From Paenibacillus brasilensis (GTDB lineage: Bacteria > Bacillota > Bacilli > Paenibacillales > Paenibacillaceae): 64,000 bases of DNA. The position numbers and the translations under genes were made by a program. The notes below the pieces were generated by a model. It was not told the DNA's origin and did no database searches. It saw nothing but the letters and a program-made list of their open reading frames with translations. The stretch is taken from NCBI RefSeq assembly GCF_009363115.1, contig NZ_CP045298.1:3159501-3223500 (forward strand), written 5' to 3'. Position 1 is the first letter of the stretch, and each line of letters starts with the position of its first letter. Positions 26,947-36,279 of the stretch are shown in pieces.

Positions 26947-28094
26947 CAAGGAGCCTAGAACCGATGCTTGATTTCTTCCTACGAGAGAAGGGAAAGCTTG
27001 TGCATATAAACGGTGTAAGACAGCTTGGTCTGATCCAGGATGCGACAAATAATATTCAAATGACCGATGAAAAAATTATTCGAGCAGCAACACCCTTACA
27101 TACAGGAGATAGCGTGGATTATCGTGATGAACGTTATCTGATCACCAGTCAGGTGGATCAAAATGAACAGTCGTGTCGAGGCAGAATGAGAAAGTGTAAT
27201 CAACGACTAGCTCTAAACTGGAATGGAGAGGTGAAATGGTTTGATGTTGTGGTAGAAGCCAGAACGTTTTCAACGGAAACAGGTAAAGTTATCTCCATGC
27301 CAGAGGGAAATATTATAGTTAGACTACAAGACAATGCAGATACGAGGGGCATTACATTAAGCCAACGATTTTATATGACTCATCAGCCGTTTAAAATAGT
27401 TGGAATTGACCGCACAATGAATGGCATTATTCAGTTAAGCTGCACATTAGATAGCATAAATACAGCTAATGATGACGTGGAAAATAACATTGCAGACCGA
27501 TGGAAATATGAGACTGCTCATACATACGCATTACATATACACCAGGGAACGATAGCTCATGTGCGACTAAACGAAACAATAACGTTGAATGTGACTGCTA
27601 CAGATAATGGAAATGAGATAGCCAATCCGGCGATTACCTATATATCTAGTGATCCAAGTGTAATTAGCGTAGACCAGCAAGGTCAGGTTATGGGCATCGC
27701 TTTGGGACAAGCAAGTATCACTGCAAAATTAACCTATCACCCCACAGTGCGGAGTACCATTGAATTGAAAGTCGTTGAAACGGGAACGCATATCTATTCG
27801 ATAGCCATTATTGGCAATTCAGTTCTAAAAACAGGTCAAAGCGTCTCATACGTCAGTCATATCTATGATCATGGAACGGAAGTGTTTGACCAGTCGGTAG
27901 AGTGGAGCCTACGGAATAAAGATGATTCAACTCCTATCATGGGAAGCATGACAGCGAGTACAGGAAATAGCGTGACTGTGAAAGCCGGAAGCAGTAGTGG
28001 AGCGAACAATAAAGCCCTTGTACTGACAGCCACCTTAGTAAGTGATCCTAGTATTACCATAGAAAAGACCATTAGCCTTAAGAATTTATTCTAA
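26943..28094 (+). CDS. Structural protein with Ig-like (BIg_2-type) domains, element A
   Basis: A 383-aa protein starting at GTG, overlapping the previous stop by 4 bases. The N-terminal 180 residues (LEPMLDFFLREKGKLVHINGV, DSVDYRDERYLITSQV) look like a phage connector or neck protein. From about residue 200 follows a bacterial Ig-like repeat (ITLNVTATDNGNEI, ISSDPSVISVDQQGQVMGIALGQASITA) and a second less clear one. Ig domains decorate many phage particles and may bind surfaces. This is the last structural gene of the element; no tail gene follows. In B only its last 20 codons remain. Confidence 0.75.
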   Translation: MTRSLEPMLDFFLREKGKLVHINGVRQLGLIQDATNNIQMTDEKIIRAATPLHTGDSVDYRDERYLITSQVDQNEQSCRGRMRKCNQRLALNWNGEVKWFDVVVEARTFSTETGKVISMPEGNIIVRLQDNADTRGITLSQRFYMTHQPFKIVGIDRTMNGIIQLSCTLDSINTANDDVENNIADRWKYETAHTYALHIHQGTIAHVRLNETITLNVTATDNGNEIANPAITYISSDPSVISVDQQGQVMGIALGQASITAKLTYHPTVRSTIELKVVETGTHIYSIAIIGNSVLKTGQSVSYVSHIYDHGTEVFDQSVEWSLRNKDDSTPIMGSMTASTGNSVTVKAGSSSGANNKALVLTATLVSDPSITIEKTISLKNLF

Positions 28095-28109
28095 GCTTTA
28101 TAGCTATAC

Positions 28110-28137
28110 GGCTTGCCTGTGTGGTGAGCCATTTTTA
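28110..28137 (+). terminator. Hairpin with T-run after the last structural gene
   Basis: GGCTTGCC (28110-28117) pairs with GGTGAGCC (28123-28130), then ATTTTTATTT and the site AAAGGAG. Element B (61026) keeps the stem and changes the loop. Confidence 0.65.
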
Positions 28138-28158
28138 TTTGCAAAGGAGCACATACAT

Positions 28159-28284
28159 ATGCAACAAAAATCTATTGATTATCTACTGAGTCTAAGTCTA
28201 TTAAAGCAATTAAGATCACAACATGTCATTACAGAAGAAGAGTTTATAGCGATTGATGAGCTTAATAAAAAGTCTTTCAAGTAG
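28159..28284 (+). CDS. Conserved 41-aa protein before the serine recombinase, element A
   Basis: AAAGGAG lies 9 bases before the ATG. The sequence (SIDYLLSLSLLKQLRSQHVI, TEEEFIAIDELNKKSF) resembles a SHOCT-like short helical module. The copy in B (61074) is intact with three substitutions, which supports a real gene. Its place before a large serine recombinase would suit a directionality factor, but that is only position. Confidence 0.7.
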   Translation: MQQKSIDYLLSLSLLKQLRSQHVITEEEFIAIDELNKKSFK

Positions 28285-28374
28285 CTGTAACATGGACAGA
28301 AATGGACTTGATGATGTGCCGCACGCATTATACCATGTGACCGTATAAAGAAGATAATGAAGGGAGAAATACAT

Positions 28375-29997
28375 ATGGCACAAGCCGCAACCGCAAAAAA
28401 AGTCGTGATCGTTCCCATTAAAACGATGGACATCGTAGAGGGAATTCAATCGATTCAAAAGAAGAAAGTCGCTGCCTATTGCCGAGTCAGTACCGATTCC
28501 GAGGAGCAAAAGGAGAGCTATACCAATCAGGTAAACCACTATACACAATACATTCAAAACAACTTGGAATGGGAAATGGCTGATATTTACGCAGATGAAG
28601 GCATCACCGGAACCAGCACTAAAAATAGAACGCACTTTAATCGCATGATACAGGATGCCCGAAACGGTAAACTAGATCTCATTCTGGTCAAGTCGATTTC
28701 GAGGTTTGCTAGGAATACACTGGATTTATTGAAATATGTACGGGAACTTAAAAGTCTCGGAGTGGCTGTATTCTTTGAACGAGAGAACATTAATACACTG
28801 GATACAACAGGTGAAGTATTACTGACCATTCTGAGTTCTCTTGCCCAAGACGAGAGTCGAAACATTTCTGAAAATAGTCGATGGGGCATATTACGAGGCT
28901 TCCAAAACGGCAAAGTCTTCTGCAACACCACTCGCTTCCTCGGCTATGATAAGGATGAACATGGTGAATTGGTCATTAATGAGAAGGAAGCCGAGATTGT
29001 GCGGCGTATATATGAGGAGTATCTGGATGGCAAAAGCTATCAGGCGATTGCTAGAGGATTGATGCGAGATCACATCAAAACGGCTGCGGGAGGCAGTCGA
29101 TGGTGGGACTCCTCGATTACATTAATCTTGACGAATGAGAAATATTACGGAGCCTTGCTTCAGCAAAAGACGGTAACGGTAGATTTTCTAACCCACAAAC
29201 GAATAAGGAATAAAGGACAGGAGCAGCAGTATTTAATTGAGGATAACCACGAGCCGATTGTATCCAAGGAAATATTCGAAGCGGTGCAAAAAGAGAAGGA
29301 ACGAAGAGCCAAGCTGAAAGGTAGTGTAATGGGGGAGAGTAAAAGATACTCCAGTAAATACGCACTGAGCAGTAAAGTATATTGTGGATGCTGTGGAGCT
29401 ATTTTTAAACGCCGAACCTGGAATAGCAATAATCCATCCAAAAAAGTGGTATGGCAATGCAAAACGTATGTAAATGAAGGTAAAGTGGCATGTGATGCCA
29501 AATCGGTTGATGAGCAAGTTTTACATTCTGCGTTTGTACGATTGTTTAATCGGTTGTATAAGAACAAGGAAAGATTGATTAAAACGCTGAAAGGAAATAT
29601 TGTATCGGTACTTTCCAGCAGAGTAGAGCAAGAAACACTATTGGACATTGAAGGAAAGATGCAAATATTGAAATCCGACTTGAAGGAATTAGTGAATCTC
29701 AAGCTACGGAATCAAATTGATGAGACTATATATGATGAAGAAACGAACAGACTTTCCAGTGAGCTAAACGAGCTACGGCAACAGATGCTGATATTAGAGG
29801 AGGAAGAGGATCGAAAGGAAAAAATTAAGGAACGAGTCGATGAAATCATTCAAGTACTAAGCTCACGGCAAGATATACTGGAACAATTTGATGATAACCT
29901 ATTCAATGCGTTGGTGGAGAAGATAAACGTTCTCTCACCAGCGCATTTTGTTTTTACCTTGAAAAGTGGAATGAGCATAGAGGAAATATTGGACTAA
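28375..29997 (+). CDS. Large serine recombinase, element A
   Basis: A 540-aa protein; AAGGGAG precedes the ATG at 28375. The resolvase domain carries AYCRVSTD with the catalytic Ser near 37, and SISRFARNTLD. The recombinase domain follows (GYDKDEHGELVINEKEAEIVRRIYEEYL), then a zinc ribbon CGCCGAIFKRR ... CDAKSVDE and a coiled coil (about 400-490). These are all parts of phage-type integrases that act between attP and attB. It is at the right end of the element, the usual place beside an attachment site. The B copy has a frameshift, so this may be the only active serine recombinase. Confidence 0.95.
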   Translation: MAQAATAKKVVIVPIKTMDIVEGIQSIQKKKVAAYCRVSTDSEEQKESYTNQVNHYTQYIQNNLEWEMADIYADEGITGTSTKNRTHFNRMIQDARNGKLDLILVKSISRFARNTLDLLKYVRELKSLGVAVFFERENINTLDTTGEVLLTILSSLAQDESRNISENSRWGILRGFQNGKVFCNTTRFLGYDKDEHGELVINEKEAEIVRRIYEEYLDGKSYQAIARGLMRDHIKTAAGGSRWWDSSITLILTNEKYYGALLQQKTVTVDFLTHKRIRNKGQEQQYLIEDNHEPIVSKEIFEAVQKEKERRAKLKGSVMGESKRYSSKYALSSKVYCGCCGAIFKRRTWNSNNPSKKVVWQCKTYVNEGKVACDAKSVDEQVLHSAFVRLFNRLYKNKERLIKTLKGNIVSVLSSRVEQETLLDIEGKMQILKSDLKELVNLKLRNQIDETIYDEETNRLSSELNELRQQMLILEEEEDRKEKIKERVDEIIQVLSSRQDILEQFDDNLFNALVEKINVLSPAHFVFTLKSGMSIEEILD

Positions 29998-30027
29998 CGA
30001 AATTCATAGGCTAATGCGATAAATAGA

Positions 30028-30315
30028 CTAACGAGTAACTGTGGGTTGTATGACGGGAAGGATCAATCGAATCCCGTCTTTCACTCCTTCCATATACATA
30101 GATTGTTTGTCCTGACTTAGCTGATAGCCTATTGCTTCTTCTCATTCAGATAACAGACGTTGGATATCCTTGTTTTGACTCATTTTGAATTGATCCATTT
30201 GAGTGAATAGATTATTGTCCTCTGATGAACATGAAGCTTGTTGTTCACTGGCTAGTTCTATCTGATAAAAACGTTGGCGTAATGCTTCTTGAAACCATTC
30301 TGGCCAATCTGACAT
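30028..30315 (-). pseudogene. Small gene convergent with the recombinase, broken by a nonsense codon, element A
   Basis: The frame matches the intact 95-aa gene of B (62978-63265) along its full length. In A a Trp codon (SEWEE in B) is TGA at 30142-30144, leaving 58 residues. AGGGAGGGAAATG-like sequence precedes the start. Function unknown; its position beside the recombinase in both copies suggests an element gene. Confidence 0.75.
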
Positions 30316-30581
30316 AGTACATTTCCCTCCCGTTGTTGAAGTGTGTGTATGGTAACTCTGATGGGGAGGGATGGCAAGTCATTGTTTTGTTCTTTGGATG
30401 GATTGTAATATGAAGTGCGACACCTACTGGAAGATCGATTATTAACCATTAATAGACTAAACTGCACAATTGTGAAACATAAAATCATACAACTTAGGTC
30501 TTGAGCAGGATTGTTCCATTTGTATACATGTATTAACATTTATTTGAATAAAACATCAAAAAATATAAGGAGTGAAAAATT

Positions 30582-31226
30582 TTGAAGAAATTGATCAAAT
30601 CAACACTTGTTTTGGGTTTAATGCTGAACCTATCAGCGTTGACTGCACAAGCTGCCTCAGATCAGAATGAATTAGAAGGGAATTTCAGACCCCCAGCCGA
30701 AAGTAATGTAGGAGATCAGTTGTATATTGATGGTGTTCCATATTATTCTTCTGAGGACATTAAAAAATTCGATAAAGATCAAAAAGAAGACACCCAAACT
30801 CTTAACAGAGAAAACAATCTAGTTCAACCGATGGGCACAAATAAGTGGACATTTGTGAATTCAAGTAATTATTATACAGGTCAAGATTACGACAAATTTA
30901 ACAATGGAAGTAATCAAAGTGTAAGAATGAATTTAGAAACCGAGTCAAAAATGACTGGTGAAGTAACTGGAACTGTAAAATATGGTTTTGAGGCTATCGC
31001 AGAAGCTGAGATGAGCTTGAAAATCGGCCAAGAATACAGAAAAAAAGTTTCCATTGATGTGACGATTAAACCTTGGCATACTGCCGAATTAAAAAGTGCT
31101 GCAAGAGGTATAAAAAGAAATTATGAGTATACTGATACGGGATGGTTTGGCGATACCAAATACACCGCTTCCAGTTATGATAACAACGGCGGTGTAGAAT
31201 ACTGGCTCTACGATAACCCAAGCTAA
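30582..31226 (+). CDS. Secreted protein of unknown function, IS30 passenger
   Basis: A 214-aa protein starting at TTG with AAGGAGTG upstream. The first 25 residues are a clear signal peptide (MKKLIKSTLVLGLMLNLSAL, cleavage after AQA-A). The mature part has alternating polar strands (MTGEVTGTVKYGFEAIAEAEM) and ends in YWLYDNPS. The strand pattern recalls aerolysin-type beta-pore proteins, but no diagnostic motif is seen and the length is short. It lies inside a defective IS30-like element, followed by a lipoprotein gene. Confidence 0.75.
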   Translation: MKKLIKSTLVLGLMLNLSALTAQAASDQNELEGNFRPPAESNVGDQLYIDGVPYYSSEDIKKFDKDQKEDTQTLNRENNLVQPMGTNKWTFVNSSNYYTGQDYDKFNNGSNQSVRMNLETESKMTGEVTGTVKYGFEAIAEAEMSLKIGQEYRKKVSIDVTIKPWHTAELKSAARGIKRNYEYTDTGWFGDTKYTASSYDNNGGVEYWLYDNPS

Positions 31227-31247
31227 TTAAAAATGAACCATTTACAT

Positions 31248-31272
31248 AACCCTCCTCAATATGAGGGGGGTT
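31248..31272 (+). terminator. Hairpin between the secreted protein and lipoprotein genes
   Basis: AACCCTCCTC (31248-31257) pairs with GAGGGGGGTT (31263-31272) with a 5-base loop. No long T-run follows, so termination may be partial. Confidence 0.55.
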
Positions 31273-31300
31273 TACCATTTCAAGAAGAGGTGACTACATA

Positions 31301-32089
31301 TTGAGACTACGTTTTATTCTAATTGTCATGTTGCTGCTGACTAATTCTATGTTTTTATTTGGATGTACAAACAATAATCAAGATAAGGTTATAAATGAAT
31401 CAAATAAAAGTGAAGACACTCAGTTGGAGTATATTCAACAAGTAAGTGTACGAGAGAATAGTTATTTCATTTTCAATTCTCATGATGATAGTCCTAAAAA
31501 AATCAAGATAAGTTTCCCCTATAGAGTAGATAGTTTAAATATTAAAAAGGCTTCTTTATTGTTAAAGAATAAAGTTATTTTAGACAATGTGAAAATTGTT
31601 CAGATCTATGAAAATGAATTGACTGTGGATATCAATTTTATTCGTGAATTTGATGCTGTCGAAGTTGTTCTCAAGGATGGAAACAATGTACGGTTAAATT
31701 CCGGTCAATACTATTTCGAAAATTTTAAAGAAGATAATCTAAATGAATTTGATAAAGAAATCCTTGAAGTTAATAATTTTCATTTAAAATTCAAAGATGG
31801 ACACTTGTTGACTGATATCATACTTCCTCAAGATAGGAACTCCAAAATAGAATATTTATTTCCATCCCAAATTAGAAAGTATGCATCTAATATAAAGTTC
31901 TATCATCAAAAGATAGACGATAACTCTGTTAAGTATACATTGGAGGCCGATATTTCTCGAGATATCCTTTTGAAAAATAATGTAAACTCAATCATTTTTG
32001 ATGTTGGAATGATTCAAAATTATAAAAATCATAAATGGTTCCTAATAAATGGAAAAGTTCCTATAGAAGCGTCAGATTTTAAAAAATGA
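31301..32089 (+). CDS. Lipoprotein of unknown function, IS30 passenger
   Basis: A 262-aa protein from TTG (31301) with AGAGGTG upstream. A hydrophobic leader ends in the lipobox LFGC, so it should be anchored to the outer face of the membrane. The mature part is beta-rich and charged without motifs I recognise. Together with the upstream secreted protein it forms a passenger pair; a toxin with a membrane-bound protector is one possibility, not supported by family evidence. Confidence 0.75.
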   Translation: MRLRFILIVMLLLTNSMFLFGCTNNNQDKVINESNKSEDTQLEYIQQVSVRENSYFIFNSHDDSPKKIKISFPYRVDSLNIKKASLLLKNKVILDNVKIVQIYENELTVDINFIREFDAVEVVLKDGNNVRLNSGQYYFENFKEDNLNEFDKEILEVNNFHLKFKDGHLLTDIILPQDRNSKIEYLFPSQIRKYASNIKFYHQKIDDNSVKYTLEADISRDILLKNNVNSIIFDVGMIQNYKNHKWFLINGKVPIEASDFKK

Positions 32090-32096
32090 CAGATTG

Positions 32097-32544
32097 TCAA
32101 ACCAAGTGTGACATGTCCTCTGTGAAAGATTCGTAAGCAGTCTTCCAACCAAAGCATTTTCGTGGTCTGTGATTAATCAGATCTAGTGAATGGGCGAGTT
32201 CTTCATCCTAAATCTGAGCGAGATCGGTGCCTTTAGGGTAAAACTCTCGAAGCAAGCCATTCGCATTTGCTCCGGAGGCCACGTTGCCTGAAGTTTTTCC
32301 TCCAGTGAGGCAGCTAAGGTGTCTGACCACTTATCTGGAGAGACAGAAGCCTTACGACGCTCCTCATAAGCGCCCGGGCTTGTTCTGCCTGATAGGGGTG
32401 CGATGCAGCAACACGATCTAACTCACGGCAAATCGTCGAAGGGTGCCTACCCAGTTCTTTTGCAATGACTCTCGAGCTTTAGCCTTGTCTATGCAGGATT
32501 TCTAGCTTGCTTCGTTCGATTATGCTAAGATGTGAATAACTCAT
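32097..32544 (-). pseudogene. IS30-family transposase remnant
   Basis: The N-terminus reads MSYSHLSIIERSKLEILHRQ followed by a stop in place of a codon, then the HTH (IAKELGRHPSTICREL). The C-terminus reads RPRKCFGWKTAYESF. Both are IS30 hallmarks. At 448 bases it is less than half the normal length, with the DDE core largely deleted. Confidence 0.85.
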
Positions 32545-32657
32545 GGACTGATTCTCCTTGTGTGAATGCTGGTGTGGTAACTTTCATACTTCACGAATCA
32601 GGCCATGGGCCCTTTTTTATTTATTTCCAGCAGGTGTCGCACTTCATATTACAATCC

Positions 32658-33442
32658 GTCCGTCATATAAAAAAGAAAATGCTATCATACGAGCCATGAA
32701 TATTCTTTTGTTGCTATGTAGATGCAAATTCGACCAACAACGATAACGCTTGTTGTTGTTGGTCAAATTGTCAGTTCAATGCATTGGTCTGCTCACAACG
32801 CTACCGGAGCTGGATAGAGCTTGTACTGAGCGAACCGTGTACGACGAGTCCGTCCTCTTAATGATGCATCCGATTCTTCGTCTGGATACGGTCAAGGAGG
32901 CTTGTCAAAAAATTGGCAAGATTTTATGTGCCAGAGCGCTAAGGATTGGCGTCATATCCCAACTGACACGTAGAAGAATTGATTGTCCTGCGTTGCTTAT
33001 TGCCCGACGAACATGATGAGTTCACTACAGAGGAGCAGTTCATCCACTTATGCTCACTGCTTAAAGTCTCACGGTATCTAATTACCCCGGATTTGTAGTC
33101 ATCGACCGCAATATGTTTAGAGAACAGCCCCGATTGATCAATGATTCTATTCTTTTGGATAGACATGCTATTCTCTGATCTACAATGGTTTAAAACGTGT
33201 TTAAGGTATATCCTTTCCATCGTCTCGGCACATGTGGAGTGTGTGATAGTAATATATCGAGATTAGAATGCATTGATGTACGAAGGCTAGAGGATAATTT
33301 TTTGAATATGTTCCTGCATTCAACAAAATGCTTTAGGGTTGAGTGCGGGGACATATTTTATTTACAAAGGCATGTGGAGTGTGTGGTAGAGATATATTAG
33401 AAGGATGCATCTTCCGATTAATAATGAAAGTGAACTTTTGAG
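32658..33442. other. Decayed DNA without an intact gene
   Basis: Short frames with stops alternate on the plus strand; fragments such as YDESVLLMMHPILRLDTVKE look like old coding sequence, but I cannot name the gene. A 40-43 base direct repeat lies at 33231-33273 and 33371-33410 (both begin CATGTGGAGTGTGTG and end in ATGCAT). Confidence 0.5.
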
Positions 33443-33467
33443 CCTCTTTTAATGGGAGGTTTTTTTG
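33443..33467 (+). terminator. Rho-independent terminator
   Basis: CCTC/GAGG stem with a short A/T loop followed by TTTTTTT. It lies before the regulator gene and probably ends older transcription units. Confidence 0.5.
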
Positions 33468-33552
33468 TTTTTTTTATAGTACATAATGTTATATATACTT
33501 TACAAAATGTTATTATAATATTACTATAATAATGAGAGGAGGTTTTTGTTTC

Positions 33553-33786
33553 ATGTTTGCATTTGGCGATATCAGCAACCAAGTTTATTTACTGCGTGCT
33601 GAACGGAGATGGACTCAAACAGACCTAGCCAAAGAACTAGGAGTAACAAGACAAACGATTGCCGCAATTGAGAACAATAAGTTTGTTCCTTCGCTTGAGC
33701 TTGCATTTGCTATAGCATATGTATTTAAAAAAGAAATTACTGAAGTATTTCATTTTGCAGCCTATGAAGAAAACGAGGAGGAATAA
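33553..33786 (+). CDS. Small XRE-family transcriptional regulator
   Basis: A 77-aa protein. GAGAGGAGG lies 11 bases before the ATG at 33553. The helix-turn-helix is clear: RRWTQTDLAKELGVTRQTIAAIENNKFVPSLELA, followed by a YozG-like tail (AYVFKKEITEVFHF). Regulators of this type usually repress their own operon with a small membrane protein; here the next gene is such a protein, 4 bases after the stop. AT-rich direct repeats just upstream (around 33485-33525) may be its operator. Confidence 0.88.
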   Translation: MFAFGDISNQVYLLRAERRWTQTDLAKELGVTRQTIAAIENNKFVPSLELAFAIAYVFKKEITEVFHFAAYEENEEE

Positions 33787-33790
33787 TACG

Positions 33791-34069
33791 ATGAGTATTT
33801 TGATAAGTGTTATTATTTTGGTAGGGGTACTATTAAATTTTATTTTTTCGCTTAGAGAAGGAAAAGATGAACGGTGGAAGCACATTATTAGTAGACCCTT
33901 AAATTATGCATTTTCTTTATTATTTATGGGCTATACTGGGGGTAATCTTATCTCTGCGTACTATAATTTTGACTTAATTACATACAAAATGTACTATGAT
34001 TATCTTTTTTCTGGCGTATTAGTCGTGTACATTATTCTTTTGCTTATTGAGAGAAGGAAATTATCTTGA
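33791..34069 (+). CDS. Small membrane protein paired with the XRE regulator
   Basis: A 92-aa protein; GAGGAGGAA precedes the ATG at 33791. Three hydrophobic segments are visible (residues 2-20, about 37-55 and 68-86). It forms an operon with the regulator before it, a common Firmicutes pairing of unknown function. Confidence 0.75.
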   Translation: MSILISVIILVGVLLNFIFSLREGKDERWKHIISRPLNYAFSLLFMGYTGGNLISAYYNFDLITYKMYYDYLFSGVLVVYIILLLIERRKLS

Positions 34070-34156
34070 ACTCAAAGAATTATTATGACACTATTGGATA
34101 AATCTATCATAAAAGTCTTTTGTATCGTAGTACGCCTCCTGATTAACCATAAATAA

Positions 34157-34206
34157 GTAGTGATAAATTGGTTCACTACCTCTCCCTCACGCAGCGGAGT
34201 TTTTTG
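34157..34206 (+). terminator. Double hairpin terminator before hsdM
   Basis: GTAGTG (34157-34162) pairs with CACTAC (34174-34179). A second, weaker CTCC/GGAG stem (34182-34199) is followed by TTTTTTG. Confidence 0.5.
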
Positions 34207-34317
34207 TTTGTTGGAGAAAATAACTGTCGAACAAAGGGATTTTCGGTTAGAATAGTGGAATAAGTCTAAAGGACTATTAATGACCTTTCATTCTGCTAAA
34301 TTTTGATGGGAGAAACG

Positions 34318-36279
34318 ATGATGATTAATATAAGAAAACTGGAAACGGAATTATGGGAATCCGCAGACTTGCTTCGACAAGGCTCCAAGCTAACATCGAA
34401 TGAATATTGCATGCCTGTGCTGGGACTCATTTTTCTCCGTTATGCATATAGTCGCTATAAAATGGTGGAGACGGAAATCTTGAAAGATCGTCCGGTACGC
34501 GAAGGGCGCGTGCTTCCTGTTGAGCCAAACGACTTTAAAACCAAAAATGCTTTATATTTGCCGGAAAATGCAAGATATGATGATCTTCTCACTTTGTCGG
34601 ATGACGCAGACATTGGAAAAGCTATTAATGACGCAATGGAACTGGTTGAACAACAAAGCGCCCAACTCGTTGGGATTCTTCCAAAGACATATACATCGTT
34701 CAAAAATGATCTACTTCGGGAACTGTTGCGCATCTTTAACAATAAAACGTTGGATGAAGTAGGCGGCGATCTTATAGGCCGTATTTATGAATATTTTCTC
34801 AGCAAATTTGCTCCTGCTGTTGCTTCTGATGATGGTGTGTTTTTTACACCCAAATCGCTGGTACAAATGATTGTCAATGTGATTGAGCCGAAACGAGGGG
34901 TTCTCCTTGACCCTGCTTGCGGCAGCGGAGGCATGTTTGTTCAGACCGGTGATTTCGTTAATGAGAACGGTATAAGCGCCAATACCACTATGACTTTCTT
35001 TGGACAGGAAAAAGTGGAATACAATGCAAAGCTATGTCTTATGAACATGGCTGTACACGGTTTAAACGGAATTATCAAATCGGGCGATGAAGCCAATACA
35101 TTTTATAACGATGCACACAATCTCGTAGGCCAATGCGATTATGTAATGGCGAATCCGCCTTTTAATGTAGATAAAGTAAAATCGGAAAGTGCTTATAATG
35201 CAGGGCGACTGCCATTCGGTTTGTCGGGCGTTAATAGCAAGAAGGAATTATCCAATGCAAATTACCTCTGGATCTCCTATTTCTATGCCTATCTTAACGA
35301 AACCGGCCGAGCAGGCTTTGTGATGGCGGCTTCTGCTACTGATAGCGGTGGCAAAGACCGAGAAATTCGCAAACAACTGATAGAAAGTCGTTCGGTGGAC
35401 GTGATGTTGTCTGTAGGTAATAATTTCTTTTATACCAAATCTCTCCCATGTACCTTGTGGTTTTTTGATAGGGCCAAAATTGATGAAAACCGTGATAGTG
35501 CGTTGTTTATCGATGCCCGAAATTATTATACAGTTGTCGATAGAACGTTAAATGAATGGAGTATTTGGCAGCTTAAAAACCTAAATGCGATTGTATGGCT
35601 GTATCGTGGTGAAACGAAGAAATATTCAAATCTGCTTGAGGAGTATAAAAAAGAAACCACAGAGCGGCTTTGCGGATTATACTTACTTATGGAAAATGAC
35701 CTTGAACTTTTGGAACGTTTCGCTGATCCGCTCAGAGGAATAAAGGCAGAAATCGAATCCACATTAAACAAAGCTTCCGCATTGCAGGAATTGTATCATT
35801 TGAATGGGCTGCTCCAAAAGTACACATCCGTTTTGAACGAGCAGACAAAGTCTCTAATTTCCTATGGTGATGGGTTGGATAAGGATGAGGCTAAGACCTA
35901 TGTGCAAAGCGTCAGCAAATCGATATCAACCTGGGCTCAGTTTAAAAAGGCAGTGTCCTCTAATGTCGAATCAACAATTGCGGAGATTAATGCCTGTCGA
36001 ACCATCATCAAGGAAGCGAAATGGCTTACCGAGAAATTCGATGACGGTACTTATCAAGATGTGCTTGGCTTGTGTAAACGGGCCTCACTTTCTGAAATTG
36101 AAGAGAAGAACTATTCGCTCACTCCCGGCGCTTATGTGGGGGTTGCGCCTGTTATTGAAACGGAGGATAACTTCCCGGAAAGAATGGTTGAAATCCACAA
36201 TGAGCTACGGGCTTTGCAGACAGAGGCAAATGATCTGATGGATATCATTTCGGCGAATTTTGAGGGGTTAGGGTTATGA
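34318..36279 (+). CDS. hsdM: Type I restriction-modification system, methyltransferase subunit
   Basis: A 653-aa protein; GGGAGAAACG lies directly before the ATG at 34318. The N-terminal HsdM helical domain (LRQGSKLTSNEYCMPVLGLIFLRYA) is followed by motif I LDPACGSGGMF near 196 and motif IV ANPPFNVDK near 279, the signature of gamma-class N6-adenine methyltransferases. The C-terminal 200 residues form a coiled region longer than in short HsdM proteins. It overlaps hsdS by 4 bases (ATGA), so the subunits are translated together. With HsdS it methylates host DNA; with HsdR added it restricts unmodified DNA. Confidence 0.96.
   Translation: MMINIRKLETELWESADLLRQGSKLTSNEYCMPVLGLIFLRYAYSRYKMVETEILKDRPVREGRVLPVEPNDFKTKNALYLPENARYDDLLTLSDDADIGKAINDAMELVEQQSAQLVGILPKTYTSFKNDLLRELLRIFNNKTLDEVGGDLIGRIYEYFLSKFAPAVASDDGVFFTPKSLVQMIVNVIEPKRGVLLDPACGSGGMFVQTGDFVNENGISANTTMTFFGQEKVEYNAKLCLMNMAVHGLNGIIKSGDEANTFYNDAHNLVGQCDYVMANPPFNVDKVKSESAYNAGRLPFGLSGVNSKKELSNANYLWISYFYAYLNETGRAGFVMAASATDSGGKDREIRKQLIESRSVDVMLSVGNNFFYTKSLPCTLWFFDRAKIDENRDSALFIDARNYYTVVDRTLNEWSIWQLKNLNAIVWLYRGETKKYSNLLEEYKKETTERLCGLYLLMENDLELLERFADPLRGIKAEIESTLNKASALQELYHLNGLLQKYTSVLNEQTKSLISYGDGLDKDEAKTYVQSVSKSISTWAQFKKAVSSNVESTIAEINACRTIIKEAKWLTEKFDDGTYQDVLGLCKRASLSEIEEKNYSLTPGAYVGVAPVIETEDNFPERMVEIHNELRALQTEANDLMDIISANFEGLGL

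Larger units (their letters stand above)
30400..32657. mobile_element. Defective IS30-like element with two passenger genes
   Basis: 31-base terminal inverted repeats lie at 30400-30430 and 32627-32657 with one mismatch. A degraded IS30-type transposase (32097-32544, minus strand) is at the right side. Two intact plus-strand genes lie between the left repeat and the transposase. The element starts about 15 bases after homology between elements A and B ends. I see no clear target duplication. Confidence 0.8.

Noticed and set aside
30315..30400. Exact attachment site of element A
   Set aside because: Homology with B ends near 30385, but I found no matching core at the left end, so att boundaries cannot be stated.
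32750..33016. 88-codon frame in the decayed region
   Set aside because: No ribosome site and no family; other frames in the same stretch also show coding-like fragments, so it is probably a relic.
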